Notes: generated by a model from the sequence alone, not told the origin. Counted from the first letter of the stretch, positions 1 to 10,317 are shown. The stretch: DNA of 64,000 bases from Diadophis punctatus similis (GCA_023053685.1 JALIGW010000001.1:70647740-70711739), one strand, 5' to 3'. Numbers and translations: made by a program.

Positions 1-720
1 CTCCCTTGTTATACAGTGGAACACTAATCCTGTGGGGAAATAGCACTATGAAATTATAGTTTGTATGCTGAATTTTTGCTGGCAGAACACGGATTGATTT
101 TGGATACAGTGTTTAAGTTACAAACGCAAATCAGTTAAAAATTCTGATGGGATATGGATTTCAAGTGCAATATAAGCCACTCTACTCTTCATCTGTATGA
201 ATGAATTTTCTAAGAAGGAAATCTAATTATCACGAGAATATGACATATTAATTTCTTTACAAAAGGAAGGGTTCTGAAGATTAACAATTAAAGCAGGAAA
301 AAAATCTGCATTCATCACAGACATTGTTCAAGAAAAAAAAAGTTACAAAATGTTTTCATTTCCCATGTTGATATCAAAACAAGTGCTTTGGATTGACAAG
401 TCTCACATCAATCTTCACAGTAATTGTCAACAAATGAAATGAAAAAGAAGAATGGAGGGATAATGGAAGAATACCAATGATGGAAAAAGATCCTCTCCTG
501 ATCTTCAGAGTGTTTTTGCTTTAGCGTATGCTTCTCCAAGCTCAAGCACTAGAGAAAAGGATAAACAGATCTGTCACTTTGTAAACTGACAGCTAAGTCA
601 ATAGGATTGAGTAGTTGTGTGCTACCATCAGCTTTTGGACGTCCTAAATTCTAATCTGTGTACTTTCTCCAAATAATTTCATTTACCAAAAAGAAAAAAA
701 AATAGGGAAGGATTGCTTGT
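1..720. other. No gene recognised
   Basis: AT-rich single-copy-looking sequence. I see no long open frame, tRNA-like fold, terminal inverted repeat or LINE/SINE signature on either strand. Confidence 0.5.
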
Positions 721-1390
721 GGTTGTTGTTAGTTGCAAAGTCATGTCCGACCCATCACGGCCCCATGGACAATGTTCCTCCAGGCCTTCCTGACCTGTAC
801 CATCCCCCAGAGTCCATTTAAGCTCACGCCAACTGCTTCAGTGATTCCATCCAACCACCTCATTCTCTGCTGTCCCCTTCTTCTTTTGCCCTCAATCGTT
901 CCCAGCATTAGGCTCTTCTCCAGTGAGTCATTCCTTCTCATTAGGTGGCCAAAGTATTTGAGTTTCATCTTCAGGATCTGGCCTTCTAAAGAGCAGTCAG
1001 GGTTGATCTCCTCTAGGACTGACTTGTTTGTTCGCTTTGCAGTCCAAGGGACTCGCAGGAGTCTTCTCCAGCACCATAGTTCAAAGGCCTCAATTCTTTG
1101 GCACTCAGCCTTTCTTATGGTCCAACTTTCTCAGCCATACATTGCAACTGGGAAAACCATAGTCTTGACTATACCCACTTTTGTTGGCAGGGTGATGTCT
1201 CTGCTTTTTAGTATGCTGTCTAGATTTCTCATAGCTTTCCTCCCCAGGAGCAAGTGTCTTTTAATTTCTTAGCTGTAGTCCCCATCTGCAGTGATCTTGG
1301 AGCTAGGAAACTAAAATCTGTCACTACCTCATTTCTTCTCCATCTATTTGCCATGAATTGAGAGGGCCGGGTGCCATGATTGCTTATAAC
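720..1390 (-). mobile_element. BovB (RTE-clade) LINE, 3' end of ORF2 plus tail
   Basis: Reading the minus strand from about 1380 down gives the C-terminal part of a BovB reverse-transcriptase polyprotein. Seen in order are a WQIDGEE-like stretch, then KSRDITLPTKV, FELWCWRRLLRVPWTA, LKYFGHLMRRNDSLEKSLM and EGKRRRGQQRMRWLDGI. These are hallmark strings of the BovB C-terminus. The frame is broken at least once: the last 75 codons (968-741) are open, and the upstream part needs a frame change. The copy is 5'-truncated, as most LINE copies are. Its 3' end near 720 carries a GTT/AAC-rich tail. The plus-strand frame at 733-1272 is only the antisense of this copy. BovB moves between animal lineages by horizontal transfer and is abundant in squamates. 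Confidence 0.85.
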
Positions 1391-2164
1391 TACCTTATTC
1401 AGATTTATTTCTGCATTGTGATGAAGAATACCAGTATATGTGGTCTCAAAAATTCAGTTTTTTAATGATGTGAGTATGGTACCCTTGAACTGATGGAAGC
1501 AATTCTCTGGAGGACTTATTTCCAAGTAAGGAAATAAATAGATAATTGGACTATTGCTGTAATTCTAGCAAGATTTGATTAAAAATAAATCTCCCTGTAG
1601 TTTGCAGTGGCCCTTAGGAAACAATTCCCCCCCGCGCGATCTTTCCATTAATATTCTTTCTAGGCTTTGTTCTATGTTTGATGGGGATACTGACTTCGCT
1701 ACTTCTTTGCAATCCTCATTTCCTACAGTGTTCACCCCTGGTTTCAATAGATCCTTTGCCAATTTCCTTTCTCTTCATTAAGATGAATTTAAGTGGTGTG
1801 TCCAGGCAGTCACCCTTTTATTCCTACGCAATCATCCCACTATGACCTTCAATCATGTATTTGAAACAAACTCCAGAATTACTGTTTTCTCTGGATTACA
1901 TTCATTTTGCATCCCACAGGTTCCCCCCACCAAAAAAACCTCCTTTGTGCTTCTGTCATTATCTCCATTCAGTGTAGCATAGCATACATAACATCACTAA
2001 CCTTGAATTCCTACTTTCAAGTGCACCTACAATAATCGAGATGCCCCCAATTTGTACATAAAGGTTAGACCTTTTATTCATAATGAAAGCTGCAACTTCA
2101 CTTCCTTATATGCATTCATCAGCTCCATGCCATGCGATCAGATGACCTTCACTCAGATTTCAGA
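1391..2164. other. No gene recognised
   Basis: Mixed-composition sequence. Short open frames at 1565-1781 lie on both strands over the same bases and resemble no family. No repeat signature was recognised. Confidence 0.4.
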
Positions 2165-2290
2165 TTTCAGATTAACAGATTAACAGAGTTGGAAGGGACC
2201 TTACAGGTCATCTAGTCCAATCCCCTGCCCAAGCAGGAGACCCTACATCTGCCTCTACCTAGGATTGAACTCACAAACTCCTGATTGTGA
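2165..2290 (-). mobile_element. CR1-type LINE 3' tail fragment
   Basis: The plus strand reads AGAGTTGGAAGGGACCTT, then CATCTAGTCCAA and CCCTGCCCAAGCAGG. This is the reverse complement of the conserved CR1 3' end seen in plus orientation at 6880, 20550, 50930 and 52460. Only the terminal ~120 bp remain. The repeated CAGATT / TTAACAGATT words just before it are probably the degenerate tail. Confidence 0.6.
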
Positions 2291-2307
2291 GGCAGGAGCT
2301 ACCTAGT

Positions 2308-2575
2308 AAAAAATTTTTACTACTGGTTCTGTGGGTGTTGTGTGGCTTGGTGGGCATGGCAGGGGAAGGATACTATAAAATCTCCATTCCCTCCCCACTC
2401 CAGGGGAAGGATACTGCAAAATCCCCATTTCCTCCCAATCAGCTGGGACTCGGGAGGCAGCGAATAGATGGTGGCAGGGCCAGTTAGAGGTGGTATTTAC
2501 CGGTTCTCCGAACTACTCAAAATTTCCGCTACCAGTTCTCCAGAACTGGTCAGAACCTGCTGAAACCCACCTCTG
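2308..2575 (-). mobile_element. Short hAT-like element, left end eroded
   Basis: The right end reads AAACCCACCTCTG, the same terminus as the group of short hAT elements that open with CAG(A/G)GGTGGGTT elsewhere in the window. Inside are repeated accept/repeat words (ACCGGTTCT, CCAGTTCTCCAGAACTGG) and two copies of GGGGAAGGATACT. The left terminus is not intact, so no target duplication can be paired. There is no coding capacity. Confidence 0.5.
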
Positions 2576-4004
2576 CATCCTACCCTTTCTCAGTTGCCTA
2601 TGCACACATTTTTTGTCAATTCATTCAAAATTCATACTCTTTACCGCTCATTCCAAATTCCAATATTCTGTATGTCATGATCATCCCTAGATGGGCTCAT
2701 CAATATTGACCCCTGCCTCCCATCATGACTTGGTTGATAAGCCTTCTCACATAATGCATTTTTCTAAGACGAAGTAGGTGTGGATAGAGTGACCGGCCTG
2801 AGTCATATTTGTGCCATAAACTGCATTCATTGTTTTCAGTTAGGACAGATTTTGGGACAGATCTTGAGACACATTCAGGACACATCTTGGCTAGTATAAC
2901 AAAAGTATACCTCTATGACCCCTATTTTCTCCTTTTTAAAAAGGCTAATACTAATAAAACCACTTATTTTATGCCTATTATGTTCAGTTTAAACATGTCT
3001 TACAAACCACATTAGCTTGTAATATATAATATATAAGTCAAAATAAATGCACTGTATCGGGGCTTAATTTTTAAGGTTCCACAAGATATTTTCTTAAACA
3101 TTTAGAAATAACTTGTGCCCATACTTCTAAACCCATTTTTGTGTGTTTCCTATAATTCTCTTGAAGCCATACCTTTCCGCCTTCCATGGCTCTCAGCCTG
3201 AACACCTTCAGAATGCTTTTTCTCACCTCATTAACAATGCACTATGCTGGAGAGGAAAGTCAATCAGTGTTATCTGTCAAGATTGGTTTGGCAGGGGTGA
3301 ATCCAACAATTGCCATTGTTTCACTGAAATCCATGTAATGTACTTATGAATAAACATGTTACAATCACACAGCAATCAGCTAAGAGACTGTCCCCCAATT
3401 TTGCTTTTGTGTAATAAAACAAGGAACTGTATCACCTAATCTGTATAATTGGATAAACTAAATGGACATATTTAGTTTGCTGATGTTTCAGAAGTTGAAG
3501 AACAGAGCAGGAATCTATTAAAATGAGAAGCAGGCTTGCAAACCAGAAAGTCTTGTATTTTGGTCAGAAGAAAAAGAGATTTTCACCCCAGTAATGTCTA
3601 TATTCTTGTCTTATGGAATTCAATCAAGGTAGCATGTGAAGACACTGAACTCCGAAAGCCTCCAAAGATGGTCAGTAGAACAATCAATCTGTAAAGAAAA
3701 GACAATGGGCTTATCCTCATGTCTCCTTTTTTCTTAACAAAATTTCTGCTATGGACAGTGTAGCTGAATGACTGAATCTATAGATGGAAAACTGAAGATC
3801 TCAAACTTTCTCTTCTAAAAACTTTCAGGATTGCATATCTTGGCAATACCTATCCTTTCCTGCTGCCATTTCTTAACTTTCAGGAGGCACTTTGCCTGGT
3901 GTCCTCTCCTTAAATGTATTGTATGACAAGTAGGCAGTTCATAATATGTACTGCCTACAACATAATATAATATGTTCTGGCAATTAAAAGGTCAAAAATG
4001 AAAA
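2576..4004. other. No gene recognised
   Basis: AT-rich intergenic sequence. Frames of 60-68 codons overlap on both strands at 2700-3015 and 3143-3349 and match nothing I know. Confidence 0.4.
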
Positions 4005-4005
4005 G

Positions 4006-4084
<79 letters not shown>

Positions 4085-4085
4085 A
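4005..4085. repeat. (GAAA)n microsatellite
   Basis: About 20 uninterrupted GAAA units. Confidence 0.97.
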
Positions 4086-4137
4086 TAAATCAGTGGTACA
4101 ACCTCCTAGCCATGTAGTTCAGAGTTGTGAGATTCTT

Positions 4138-4190
4138 TCAGACCGCTGATGATGTTATCTAGTTTGGATAATGAAATGTCTGCAAGAAAA
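4138..4190 (+). ncRNA. Hammerhead-ribozyme-like core at the Penelope-like element boundary
   Basis: The plus strand has CTGATGA (4146-4152), then GTTATC and GATAAT able to form a 6-bp stem with one G-U pair and a TAGTTTG loop. GAAAT (4173-4177) and GTC (4178-4180) follow. The order CUGANGA, stem II, GAAA, then UH matches a minimal hammerhead core, and PLE terminal repeats are known to carry such motifs. Deviations are one extra U before stem II, a U in place of the usual C after GAAA, and no clear stem I. The copy is probably inactive. It reads on the strand opposite to the RT, which is unexpected. Confidence 0.45.
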
Positions 4191-4299
4191 CAATCAACCT
4201 CAGAGAGCACCAAGGACCCCTCATTGATTGTTTCTGCTTGATTGTTTGTCTGGTGTTAATCTCTACTTATCTGGATGCTGCCTGCTGGACTGGACATAG

Positions 4300-4638
4300 T
4301 TTTGTCTTTTTGTTTCCTTCTTAGTTTTTTATTGTCCCTTTTGAATGATGTGCAAATATGCTTTATCTCTATATGTCTGTGATGGATGATTTGTTTGAAT
4401 GTCAGACTTCCAGGAATTCCCTAGTGATTTCAGATTTAGCTTAGTCTAGGGCGCTTACACTTTCCCAATTGAAACTATGTTGAATCTGCCCATATATTGT
4501 AAGATTAAGGAGTGCTACATGGTGTTCATGGATGTGCTCTGCTAGTCTTCTGCCTGTCAATCCTACACAATGGATGTTATATCTTTACATTGTATGTTAT
4601 AAATAATTCCTGTTTTGTCTTGTTTTTAGTTTTTGAGC
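4300..4638 (-). pseudogene. GIY-YIG endonuclease domain remnant of the Penelope-like element
   Basis: On the minus strand the block begins with KTRQNRNYL and IYN-like codons, then gives CVGLTGRRLAEHIHEHHVAL, NWESVSALD and EITREFLEV. The (Y/C)VGxTGRRLxExIHEH core is the second half of the GIY-YIG signature in PLE endonucleases. EFLEVW-type sequence follows at the usual distance. A stop codon and small frame changes interrupt it. An hAT (4647-5260) separates this block from the linker sequence KSTKALQNILSKAKDPV at 5269-5320. Confidence 0.75.
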
Positions 4639-4646
4639 TACTGGGT

Positions 4647-5260
4647 CAGTGATGGTTAAACTTTTCGGCACTGAGTGCTGAAACCGGTGCATGTGCTTGT
4701 GCGTGCGTTGGAGCGCCAGAACCTGGAAGAGAGCAACTGGCTGATGCGCATGTACTCAGCTGCTCTTCCGGGTTCCGTCGCGCGCATGCACACCAGACCA
4801 GCTGGCCGGCATGCATGTGTGCGACGCAGGGGTGAAATCCTCCCGGTTCGCCCGGGCCAGTCCTTCGGTGTATAGCCGATGGAACTGGCGGCGGTCGCGG
4901 CGCGGAGCTTCTCCTGCCCGCTTTCCCTGCCCGGCTGAACACAATCACTGCTTTCCCGGCCCGGCTGACCACAATCATTCGGGTTATTTTTCCCTCTGTG
5001 CATGCGCGCGCATGCACAGAGGGAAAAATAACCCGAATGATTGTGGTCAGCCGGGCCGGGAAAGCGGGCGGGAGAAGCTCCGCGCCGCGACCGCCACCAA
5101 TTCCATCGGCTATACGCCGAAGGACGGGCCAGGGCGAACCGGGAGGATTTCACCCCTGGTGCGACGGAACCTGGAAGAGTAGGTGGTGATGGCGTGTGTG
5201 CCCACAGAGAAGGCTCTGTGTGCCACCTCTGGCACACGTGCCATAGGTTCGCCATCATGG
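4647..5260. mobile_element. Non-autonomous hAT inserted in the Penelope-like element
   Basis: The left end is CAGTGATGG and the right end CCATCATGG, with GCCACCTCTGGCAC...CCATAGGTTCGCC inside the right end. It is flanked by the exact 8-bp duplication TACTGGGT (4639-4646 and 5261-5268). It belongs to the same family as the copies at 10318, 17112, 37390, 45322 and 52035. No transposase is encoded. A second hAT (4827-5158) lies inside, so the element itself is about 275 bp. Confidence 0.85.
4827..5158. mobile_element. Palindromic hAT nested inside another hAT
   Basis: The ends are CAGGGGTGAAATCC and GGATTTCACCCCTG, flanked by the exact 8-bp duplication GTGCGACG (4819-4826 and 5159-5166). The whole 332 bp is a foldback. 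The arms are nearly complementary and meet at GCATGCGCGCGCATGC near 5003. The left arm has one extra ~25-bp partial repeat (CCCGGCTGA...ACAATCA). The GC-rich, CpG-rich arms produce long open frames in all six frames; these are not genes. Confidence 0.85.
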
Positions 5261-5268
5261 TACTGGGT

Positions 5269-5427
5269 CTTTTGCCTTACTTAAAATATTTTGGAGGGCT
5301 TTGGTTGATTTGCATCTATTATCCCTTTTATAGTTTGTGTTGATTGTGCAATAATGGGCTGAGTGGGCAGGCACGTATTGATAAAGTTGCATTTAGTTGG
5401 AAGATATTCTATAGGTCAATATCAGGG
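5269..5427 (-). pseudogene. Penelope-like element, RT-to-endonuclease linker
   Basis: One minus-strand frame reads KSTKALQNILSKAKDPV, a conserved string before the GIY-YIG domain of Penelope-like elements. The rest of the block is frame-shifted. Its right edge is the repeat at 5428 and its left edge is the hAT at 5260. The hAT duplication TACTGGGT is made from the codons just after AKDPV. Confidence 0.7.
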
Positions 5428-5690
5428 GTCTCCAACCCCCGGACTGTGGCCCACTATCAGGCCTTGAGCCATTCGGAACCAGGCTGCGGAAATGGCGGGT
5501 GGGTAAGCGCCCAGGCGCATCCCCGCTTGCACAAGCAGCAGACAAGCGCATATGCGAGTACTCCATTTGTGCAAGCAGTATGTGCATGTGCCTGCCACTC
5601 GCACAAATGGAGCTGTGCATGTGTGCCTGCCACTCACACAGACCCATCCCCCCCAACCAGTCTGCAAAGCCAGAAAGGTTGGGGAATTCT
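5428..5690. mobile_element. Short hAT-like repeat in the Penelope-like element
   Basis: The left end CAGGGGTCTCCAACCCC and the right end region AAGGTTGGGGAATT are partly inverted. Interior words such as CATTCGGAACCAGGCTGCG and repeated GTGCATGTG(T/C)GCCTGCCACTC are moderate-copy repeat-like. Penelope-like sequence resumes on both sides, which defines it as an insertion. The flanks GTCAATAT and TCTAATAT are only weakly similar, so the exact right end is uncertain. Confidence 0.55.
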
Positions 5691-5692
5691 AA

Positions 5693-6136
5693 TATAGGGT
5701 ATCTGTTTCCTTTTTCTGGTGTTGTAGGATTGCTGAAGTCCATTTGTACCCATCTGAATAATATTCTTTCATAGGTTCCTCGTGTAGGAGGTTGGGTTAT
5801 TACTTTGGTAATGGAGCACTTAGTTAGTGTGGGATGTTTTTCAATAGACATTACTAACTTGCCAATGTTTCCTCTGCTAATTAGAATATCCAGGAAGAGA
5901 AGTGTGTTGTTTTCTTCTTCCTTTGTGAATATTATTTCTTTGAAGATATTGATGGTTTCATGTGTATTATCTAGTTGTACCTTTTTATGACAAAGGTGTC
6001 ATCTACATACTGGACCCATACTTTTGGTTGTATGTGTGGGACTGCTATAATTTTTAGATGCTGCATTATGGATTCTGTTATGAGTCCTAAGAATGATAAT
6101 CCCATAGTGTTCCTCTGATTTGTTGGTATATTTCTC
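5693..6136 (-). pseudogene. Penelope-like reverse transcriptase, catalytic block
   Basis: Reading the minus strand from 6136 gives IRGT/NKSEEHYG-like codons, then ITESIMQHLKIIAVPHIQPK, VWVQY and the catalytic DDTFVI. After that come TINIFKEIIFT, EEENNTLLFLDILISR and MSIEKHPTLTKC. The order (active-site DD, then EEExNxLPFLDxLI, then xxxKPTxT) is that of PLE reverse transcriptases. Several stops and a frameshift next to the catalytic DD show it is dead. A CR1 copy (6137-6957) cuts it off from the upstream palm region. Confidence 0.75.
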
Positions 6137-6957
6137 CATCAGACTGAACTCGAACATTGAGCCCAAACTAATAAAATGAAATTTAACACAGAGAAAAGCA
6201 AAACACCTAGGTAAGAAGAATAAAAAATACACATACAAACTGGGCAAAACCACACTCGATAGCAGCGATTGAGAGAGGGATCTCGGAGTCTTGGTAGACA
6301 GCTAACTAAATATGAGCCAGCAGTGTGCAGCAGCAGCCAAAAAGGCCAACACAGTCCTGAGCTGCATAAATAGAGGGATACAATCAAGGATCAGAGAGGT
6401 ACTAGTACCTCTCTGTAAAGCCTTGGTCAGACCACACGTAGAGTACTGCATCCAATTTTGGTCACCACACTACAAAAAAGACATTGAAACCCTAGAGAAA
6501 GTGCAGAAGAGAGCAACCAGGATGATAAAGGATCTGGAAAATAAAACATACAAAGAGCGGTTGCAGGAACTGAGCTTGGCCAGTCTGGCGAAGAGAAGGA
6601 CCAGGGGTGACATGATTGCAGTGTTCCAATACTTGAGGGGATACCACAGAGAGGAGGGGGTCAGGCTGTTCTCTATGGCACCAGAAAGCCAAACAAGGAA
6701 TAATGGATGGAAGCTGACCAAGGAGAGATTCAACTTGGAAGTGAGGAGAAACTTTCTGACGGTGAGAGCGATCAACCAGTGGAACAGCTTGCCAGTGGAG
6801 GTTGTGAGAGCCCCAACACTTGCGACCTTCAAGGAGAGACTGGACTGCCATCTGTCTCAAATGGTGTAGGAACTCCTGCTTGAGCAGGGGGTTGGACTAG
6901 ATAACCTACAAGGTCCCTTCCAACTCTAATAATAAATCTAAATCTAAAATCTAAAAA
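6137..6957 (+). mobile_element. CR1 LINE 3' end, inserted in the Penelope-like element
   Basis: The block encodes the C-terminus of CR1 ORF2. A frame-shifted MKFNTEKSK and RDLGVLVD lead into an open 185-codon stretch at 6312-6869. This has [89 protein letters not shown] and a final FKERLDCHL. The 3' UTR follows with GGTTGGACTAGATAACCT and CCCTTCCAACTCT, then an AAATCT-rich tail. Strongly 5'-truncated; no catalytic RT motif remains. Its last 190 codons are fairly intact, so it is younger than the PLE it interrupts. Confidence 0.9.
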
Positions 6958-7190
6958 TAGATAGCAGGGCAGAAGTTGATCAGGTCTGTGATTGAGTGTA
7001 TTTTGATTTTAGTGTATTAGGTTGAGTACTGTTGCTATGGATTCTTTTGCTAGTTGTAGATCTATGGACATAAATATATTGCTCAGATATTGAATAAAAC
7101 CATAATTTCATTTTCTTCTATTTTTCTTTGATTTTCTGGAGGCACTGTAGTCAGGAGTTGACACAACATTCTTTCCCTTCTGTGACATGT
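6958..7190 (-). pseudogene. Penelope-like reverse transcriptase, N-terminal palm fragment
   Basis: The minus strand gives NYGFIQYLSNIFMSIDLQLAKESIATVLNLIHQNQNT. The latter part corresponds to the DVVSLFTNVP..LA.. region at the start of PLE reverse transcriptases, but the conserved acidic residue is changed. Frame is interrupted. Assignment depends on its position next to the better preserved blocks. Confidence 0.5.
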
Positions 7191-7319
7191 CCAACCTGTT
7201 TTGTAAGCTCCTTGGCTATCTTGTATTATAGATGATTTCCTCCCACATCACCCCTTGGCCCCTCCATGGTTGGTAAATTGTCTCACAGGTATGAAGGTGG
7301 GATATGGAATGTAGTGGTA

Positions 7320-7659
7320 CAGGGGTGGGTTCTAACTTACCTCGCTGCTGGTTCGCTTCCTCCCGTGCCACATGGCCACGCACGCACTTTGTGCGCATGC
7401 ACATGCGCAGTGCCAAAAAATAAATAAAAATAAAAATAAAAAAGCCAAAAAAATAAAAAAGCCAAGATGGCGACCGCATGCACAATGCAAAATTCGGCTT
7501 TTGCACATGCTCAGAAGAAGAAAAAAAAATTCAAAAAAATAAATAAATAAAGATGGCGGCGCCCACAGACCAGCACCGACCGAACTGGTTCTGTGACATC
7601 ATCATGATGTCACTAGTGGGTCAGGCGAACCGGTCCGAACCGCGAGGAACCCATCTCTG
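7320..7659. mobile_element. Non-autonomous hAT (CAGGGGTGGG ends)
   Basis: The ends are CAGGGGTGGGTTCTAAC and GGAACCCATCTCTG. The flanks TAGTGGTA (7312-7319) and GAGTGGTA (7660-7667) are an 8-bp duplication with one mismatch. The middle is A-rich and includes two AAGATGGCG words. A close relative is at 15461-15720. No coding capacity. Confidence 0.8.
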
Positions 7660-7667
7660 GAGTGGTA

Positions 7668-8368
7668 GGGAGCAACCCCAGAACTCCTTGAAATTCCTCC
7701 ATACCTCAGGAGTGTGTCCTCCCATTCTATCCTGCACCCTTCCTGTGCCCCTCTGACCTTTCAAATGGGTTATTTTGGGATACAAGTCTGTCATACTTTC
7801 AGAAGAGCACCCAACCTATGTTTCAAAATAGTTTAATTGATAGACCTCAGCACCTGAAACCTGTTAATTGAGCAACTTGACTTGCTGCTAAAACTGCCAT
7901 TCCAAGCACTCCGACTTGTCTCATAAGTTAAGAAAAGTGGCTGGTGATCATTTTTCTTGCTCGAGTGATGCTCAGCAGGACAGGAAACAAAGCTAAGAGA
8001 ATCCACCAATAGATTTTCTTAACTTGAAACTATAGTGACACCATCACTTGCAGGTCTCATTACTTGAAGCAGAAAGAGCTCAGTCACTGGGGCAGTAAAT
8101 TTTCAGCTGGCATACTTTTTGGCTGGCTCCCGGACTAGAGAATTGCCCTTTCATACAGTCGACCGGCTGTGCTCAATGCCATCTCTCCTGTCATGCTTTC
8201 AATATAATCCTTTCTTAAAAGAATATCTATTTTATACTTGAAAATTGCAGAGAATGATGCTTGCTTGAAGTTCAAAGGGTAATTCAACATGAAACGGTAT
8301 TAATTGGAATAAAATTAAATAGCTTCCCAGATCTCAGTAAGTGGCACCACATTTCTGACCTTGTGTGG
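7668..8368. other. No gene recognised
   Basis: No repeat or open frame of note on either strand. Confidence 0.4.
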
Positions 8369-8376
8369 ACTTAGAA

Positions 8377-8500
8377 CAATGTTTCTCAACCTTGGCAACT
8401 TTAAGATTCGTGGACTTTCACTCCAAGAAGCACGCTGGTTGAGGAATTCTGGGAGTTGAAGTTCACGCAACTTAAAAGTTGCCAAGGTTGAGAAACACTG
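8377..8500. mobile_element. Short foldback MITE (TTTCTCAACCTTGGC ends)
   Basis: The ends CAATGTTTCTCAACCTTGGC and GCCAAGGTTGAGAAACACTG are inverted repeats, and the arms continue through CAACTTTAAG / CTTAAAAGTTG with a short centre. The flanks ACTTAGAA and ACACAGAA are a degenerate 8-bp duplication. The same family appears at 40065-40208 and as halves at 30799 and 45746. Confidence 0.75.
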
Positions 8501-9349
8501 ACACAGAAGCTAAATAGGATTAGGCCTCTTTAGTACTTCTGTGTGTGATAGTCAGGATATACAAAGGATGCAGATGAGGCTGGAAAGTAAAAATACAGCT
8601 GGAAGATGGCAGTGGCATGCCATGTCTGTATTGTTGTTAAAAAGACACCAAAATTGAACTCTATTCAAAAGAAATGTTATCTTTAAACAGCTTCCCAGAA
8701 TCATTTGAAACAATTATGAATGCAACTGCGTGCATTGTGAATGGTAAATAAGGAAAGATGCAGACTCACAATTTGTAATAAGCTAGTCAAATGATTTTAA
8801 AGTATCAGAGGTGCTGAAAAGAAATCAGCAGGGATCAAAGAGGCTTCAGCTAAAACCAGAGATAGAAACTGCTACCTCTATGGCCATCCTAAGCATATGC
8901 AAATCAAGGGCACCCAGAGAAAAGGAACTGCTGATGAGAAACCAGTCAAGCTGCATTCCAGAAGGAATGATGCAACACCGGACAATAGAAGGAAAGCTGG
9001 CAGGCATGGATTTTTGGCACTGCTTCTGAAAAGCATTATGGAGGCATTTACACTGACTCTAGTACTACCAGAAATTTCATTTAACAAGAGAGAAATGCCC
9101 TGAATTACATGTGGGTTGCAAAACATCCATTCACCTCCTAGAAATGGAAGGCAGAGACAAGTCTTTGCTGAAGGCAAAGGAATCGCAAAGCTGCACAGCA
9201 AACAAAAAAATGGAAAACCAATTAAATTGATTACTAAAAATGCTTTGTATGTACCAGTGCAAACTGCTAGTTTGATACCAATGAAATGTGCCACTATGAA
9301 GTAACATTGGAAAGACAGCATTTTTTGTCACAGATGGAACTGAATTGTT
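8501..9349. other. No gene recognised
   Basis: Overlapping short frames exist on both strands over 8811-9379, with no family resemblance. Sequence is A-rich on the plus strand. Confidence 0.4.
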
Positions 9350-10317
9350 TGGGTGTGTGTGTGGCCAATGTTGCAGCACTACGGGTGTATCCCGCGTTCC
9401 ACGGGAAACCCCGAATTCCAGCTGTTTGGGGACCTGGAACCAGGTCAGATATACCCTGGAGGGGCATTGAAGAAGAGAGGCACCAGTCGGTGGTCTGGGG
9501 GGGCTTGCAAACCCCCCCAGGGAGCCAGCACCAGCCTCTCAGCTAGCAGCTGTGGAAGACGACTCTGTCGCCATTAGCTGGGATGGCCACGATCTGAATG
9601 ATTGAAATGGAGAGATCGTGGATTTCCTGGGTAACAAGATCTAAGCGTTTGTGCTGGAAAGAGGTGAAGAAGTGCTGAAGCTGGGTGAGTGTTTAGACGA
9701 TTTAATGACAAAAGAAGAAATTTAAAATTCAAAAGGAGGCAAAAGAGACTCTAAAATGGAGTGAGCGGCTATCTAGCAATTGAAAATACCATAGAGAGAA
9801 TTAAAGGAACAAGTTTAAAAGCCCAAATTTGAGGATGTCTTTATAATTGGACTTGGTGGAAGTTAAAAAGACTGAAAAAGAATAAAGAATTTGAAGAAAA
9901 TATCTTATAGGTGCTAAGTGGACTTAAAATACTTTGGAGACTTTTGTAAAAGAGCTGTTTTGTTATATTGGGAACATAACGCCATCTACTGGTTAAAAGA
10001 AAATATTGCAACAGACTGTGGAAAGCTCGAATTAGCTGACAGCTGGAGACTGACCCTGCCCATAAGAAGATAACTAGGAGCTTGAAAGGACTTGAAAGCA
10101 GTGTGTGTTGTGCTAGTGTGTTTGATGGTGCACTATTTTGGTGATAGAAGATAAGATGATTTTGAACTGGATTGGACTGAGAGAGATTATATGGATTTAA
10201 GCTGCAAGTAAAAAAACTATGAACTTTGTGAATTGTGAACTTGACAAGATGGAGGCATGTATTTATGAAGAATTGACTGGGATGTTAAAATACATCTATG
10301 AAGACATACATCTTGAT
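9350..10317 (+). mobile_element. Possible 5' end of an L1-like retroelement
   Basis: A GC-rich leader (9380-9600, with GGGGGGGCTTGCAAACCCCCCC) passes into purine-rich A-heavy sequence with many GAAGAA/AAAGA words. It ends in a short frame from 10219 (MNFVNCELDKMEACIYEEL). This composition resembles an L1 5' UTR followed by the start of ORF1, but I did not find a diagnostic ORF1 or ORF2 motif. It is cut at 10318 by hAT sequence. Confidence 0.25.

Larger units (their letters stand above)
4110..7190 (-). mobile_element. Penelope-like retroelement (RT + GIY-YIG), split by four insertions
   Basis: Four minus-strand blocks, read from high to low coordinate, follow the order of a Penelope-like element (PLE) protein. 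They are the RT palm start (7180-6958), the catalytic and post-catalytic RT (6136-5693), the RT-to-endonuclease linker (5427-5269) and the GIY-YIG C-terminus (4638-4300). Gaps between them are filled by a CR1 (6137-6957), a short repeat (5428-5690) and an hAT (4647-5260) that holds a second hAT (4827-5158). Without the insertions the remnant is about 1.3-1.5 kb, so the 5' part of the ORF is missing. All blocks have stops and frame changes, so it is a fossil. PLE are retroelements distinct from LTR and LINE types. Confidence rests on motif order, not on one alignment. Confidence 0.8.

Noticed and set aside
733..1272. 179-codon plus-strand frame
   Set aside because: It is the antisense of a BovB LINE whose true reading is on the minus strand.
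4646..5343. Several overlapping frames up to 200 codons on both strands
   Set aside because: The region is a CpG-rich foldback hAT in another hAT; stop codons are scarce by composition and the frames mirror each other.
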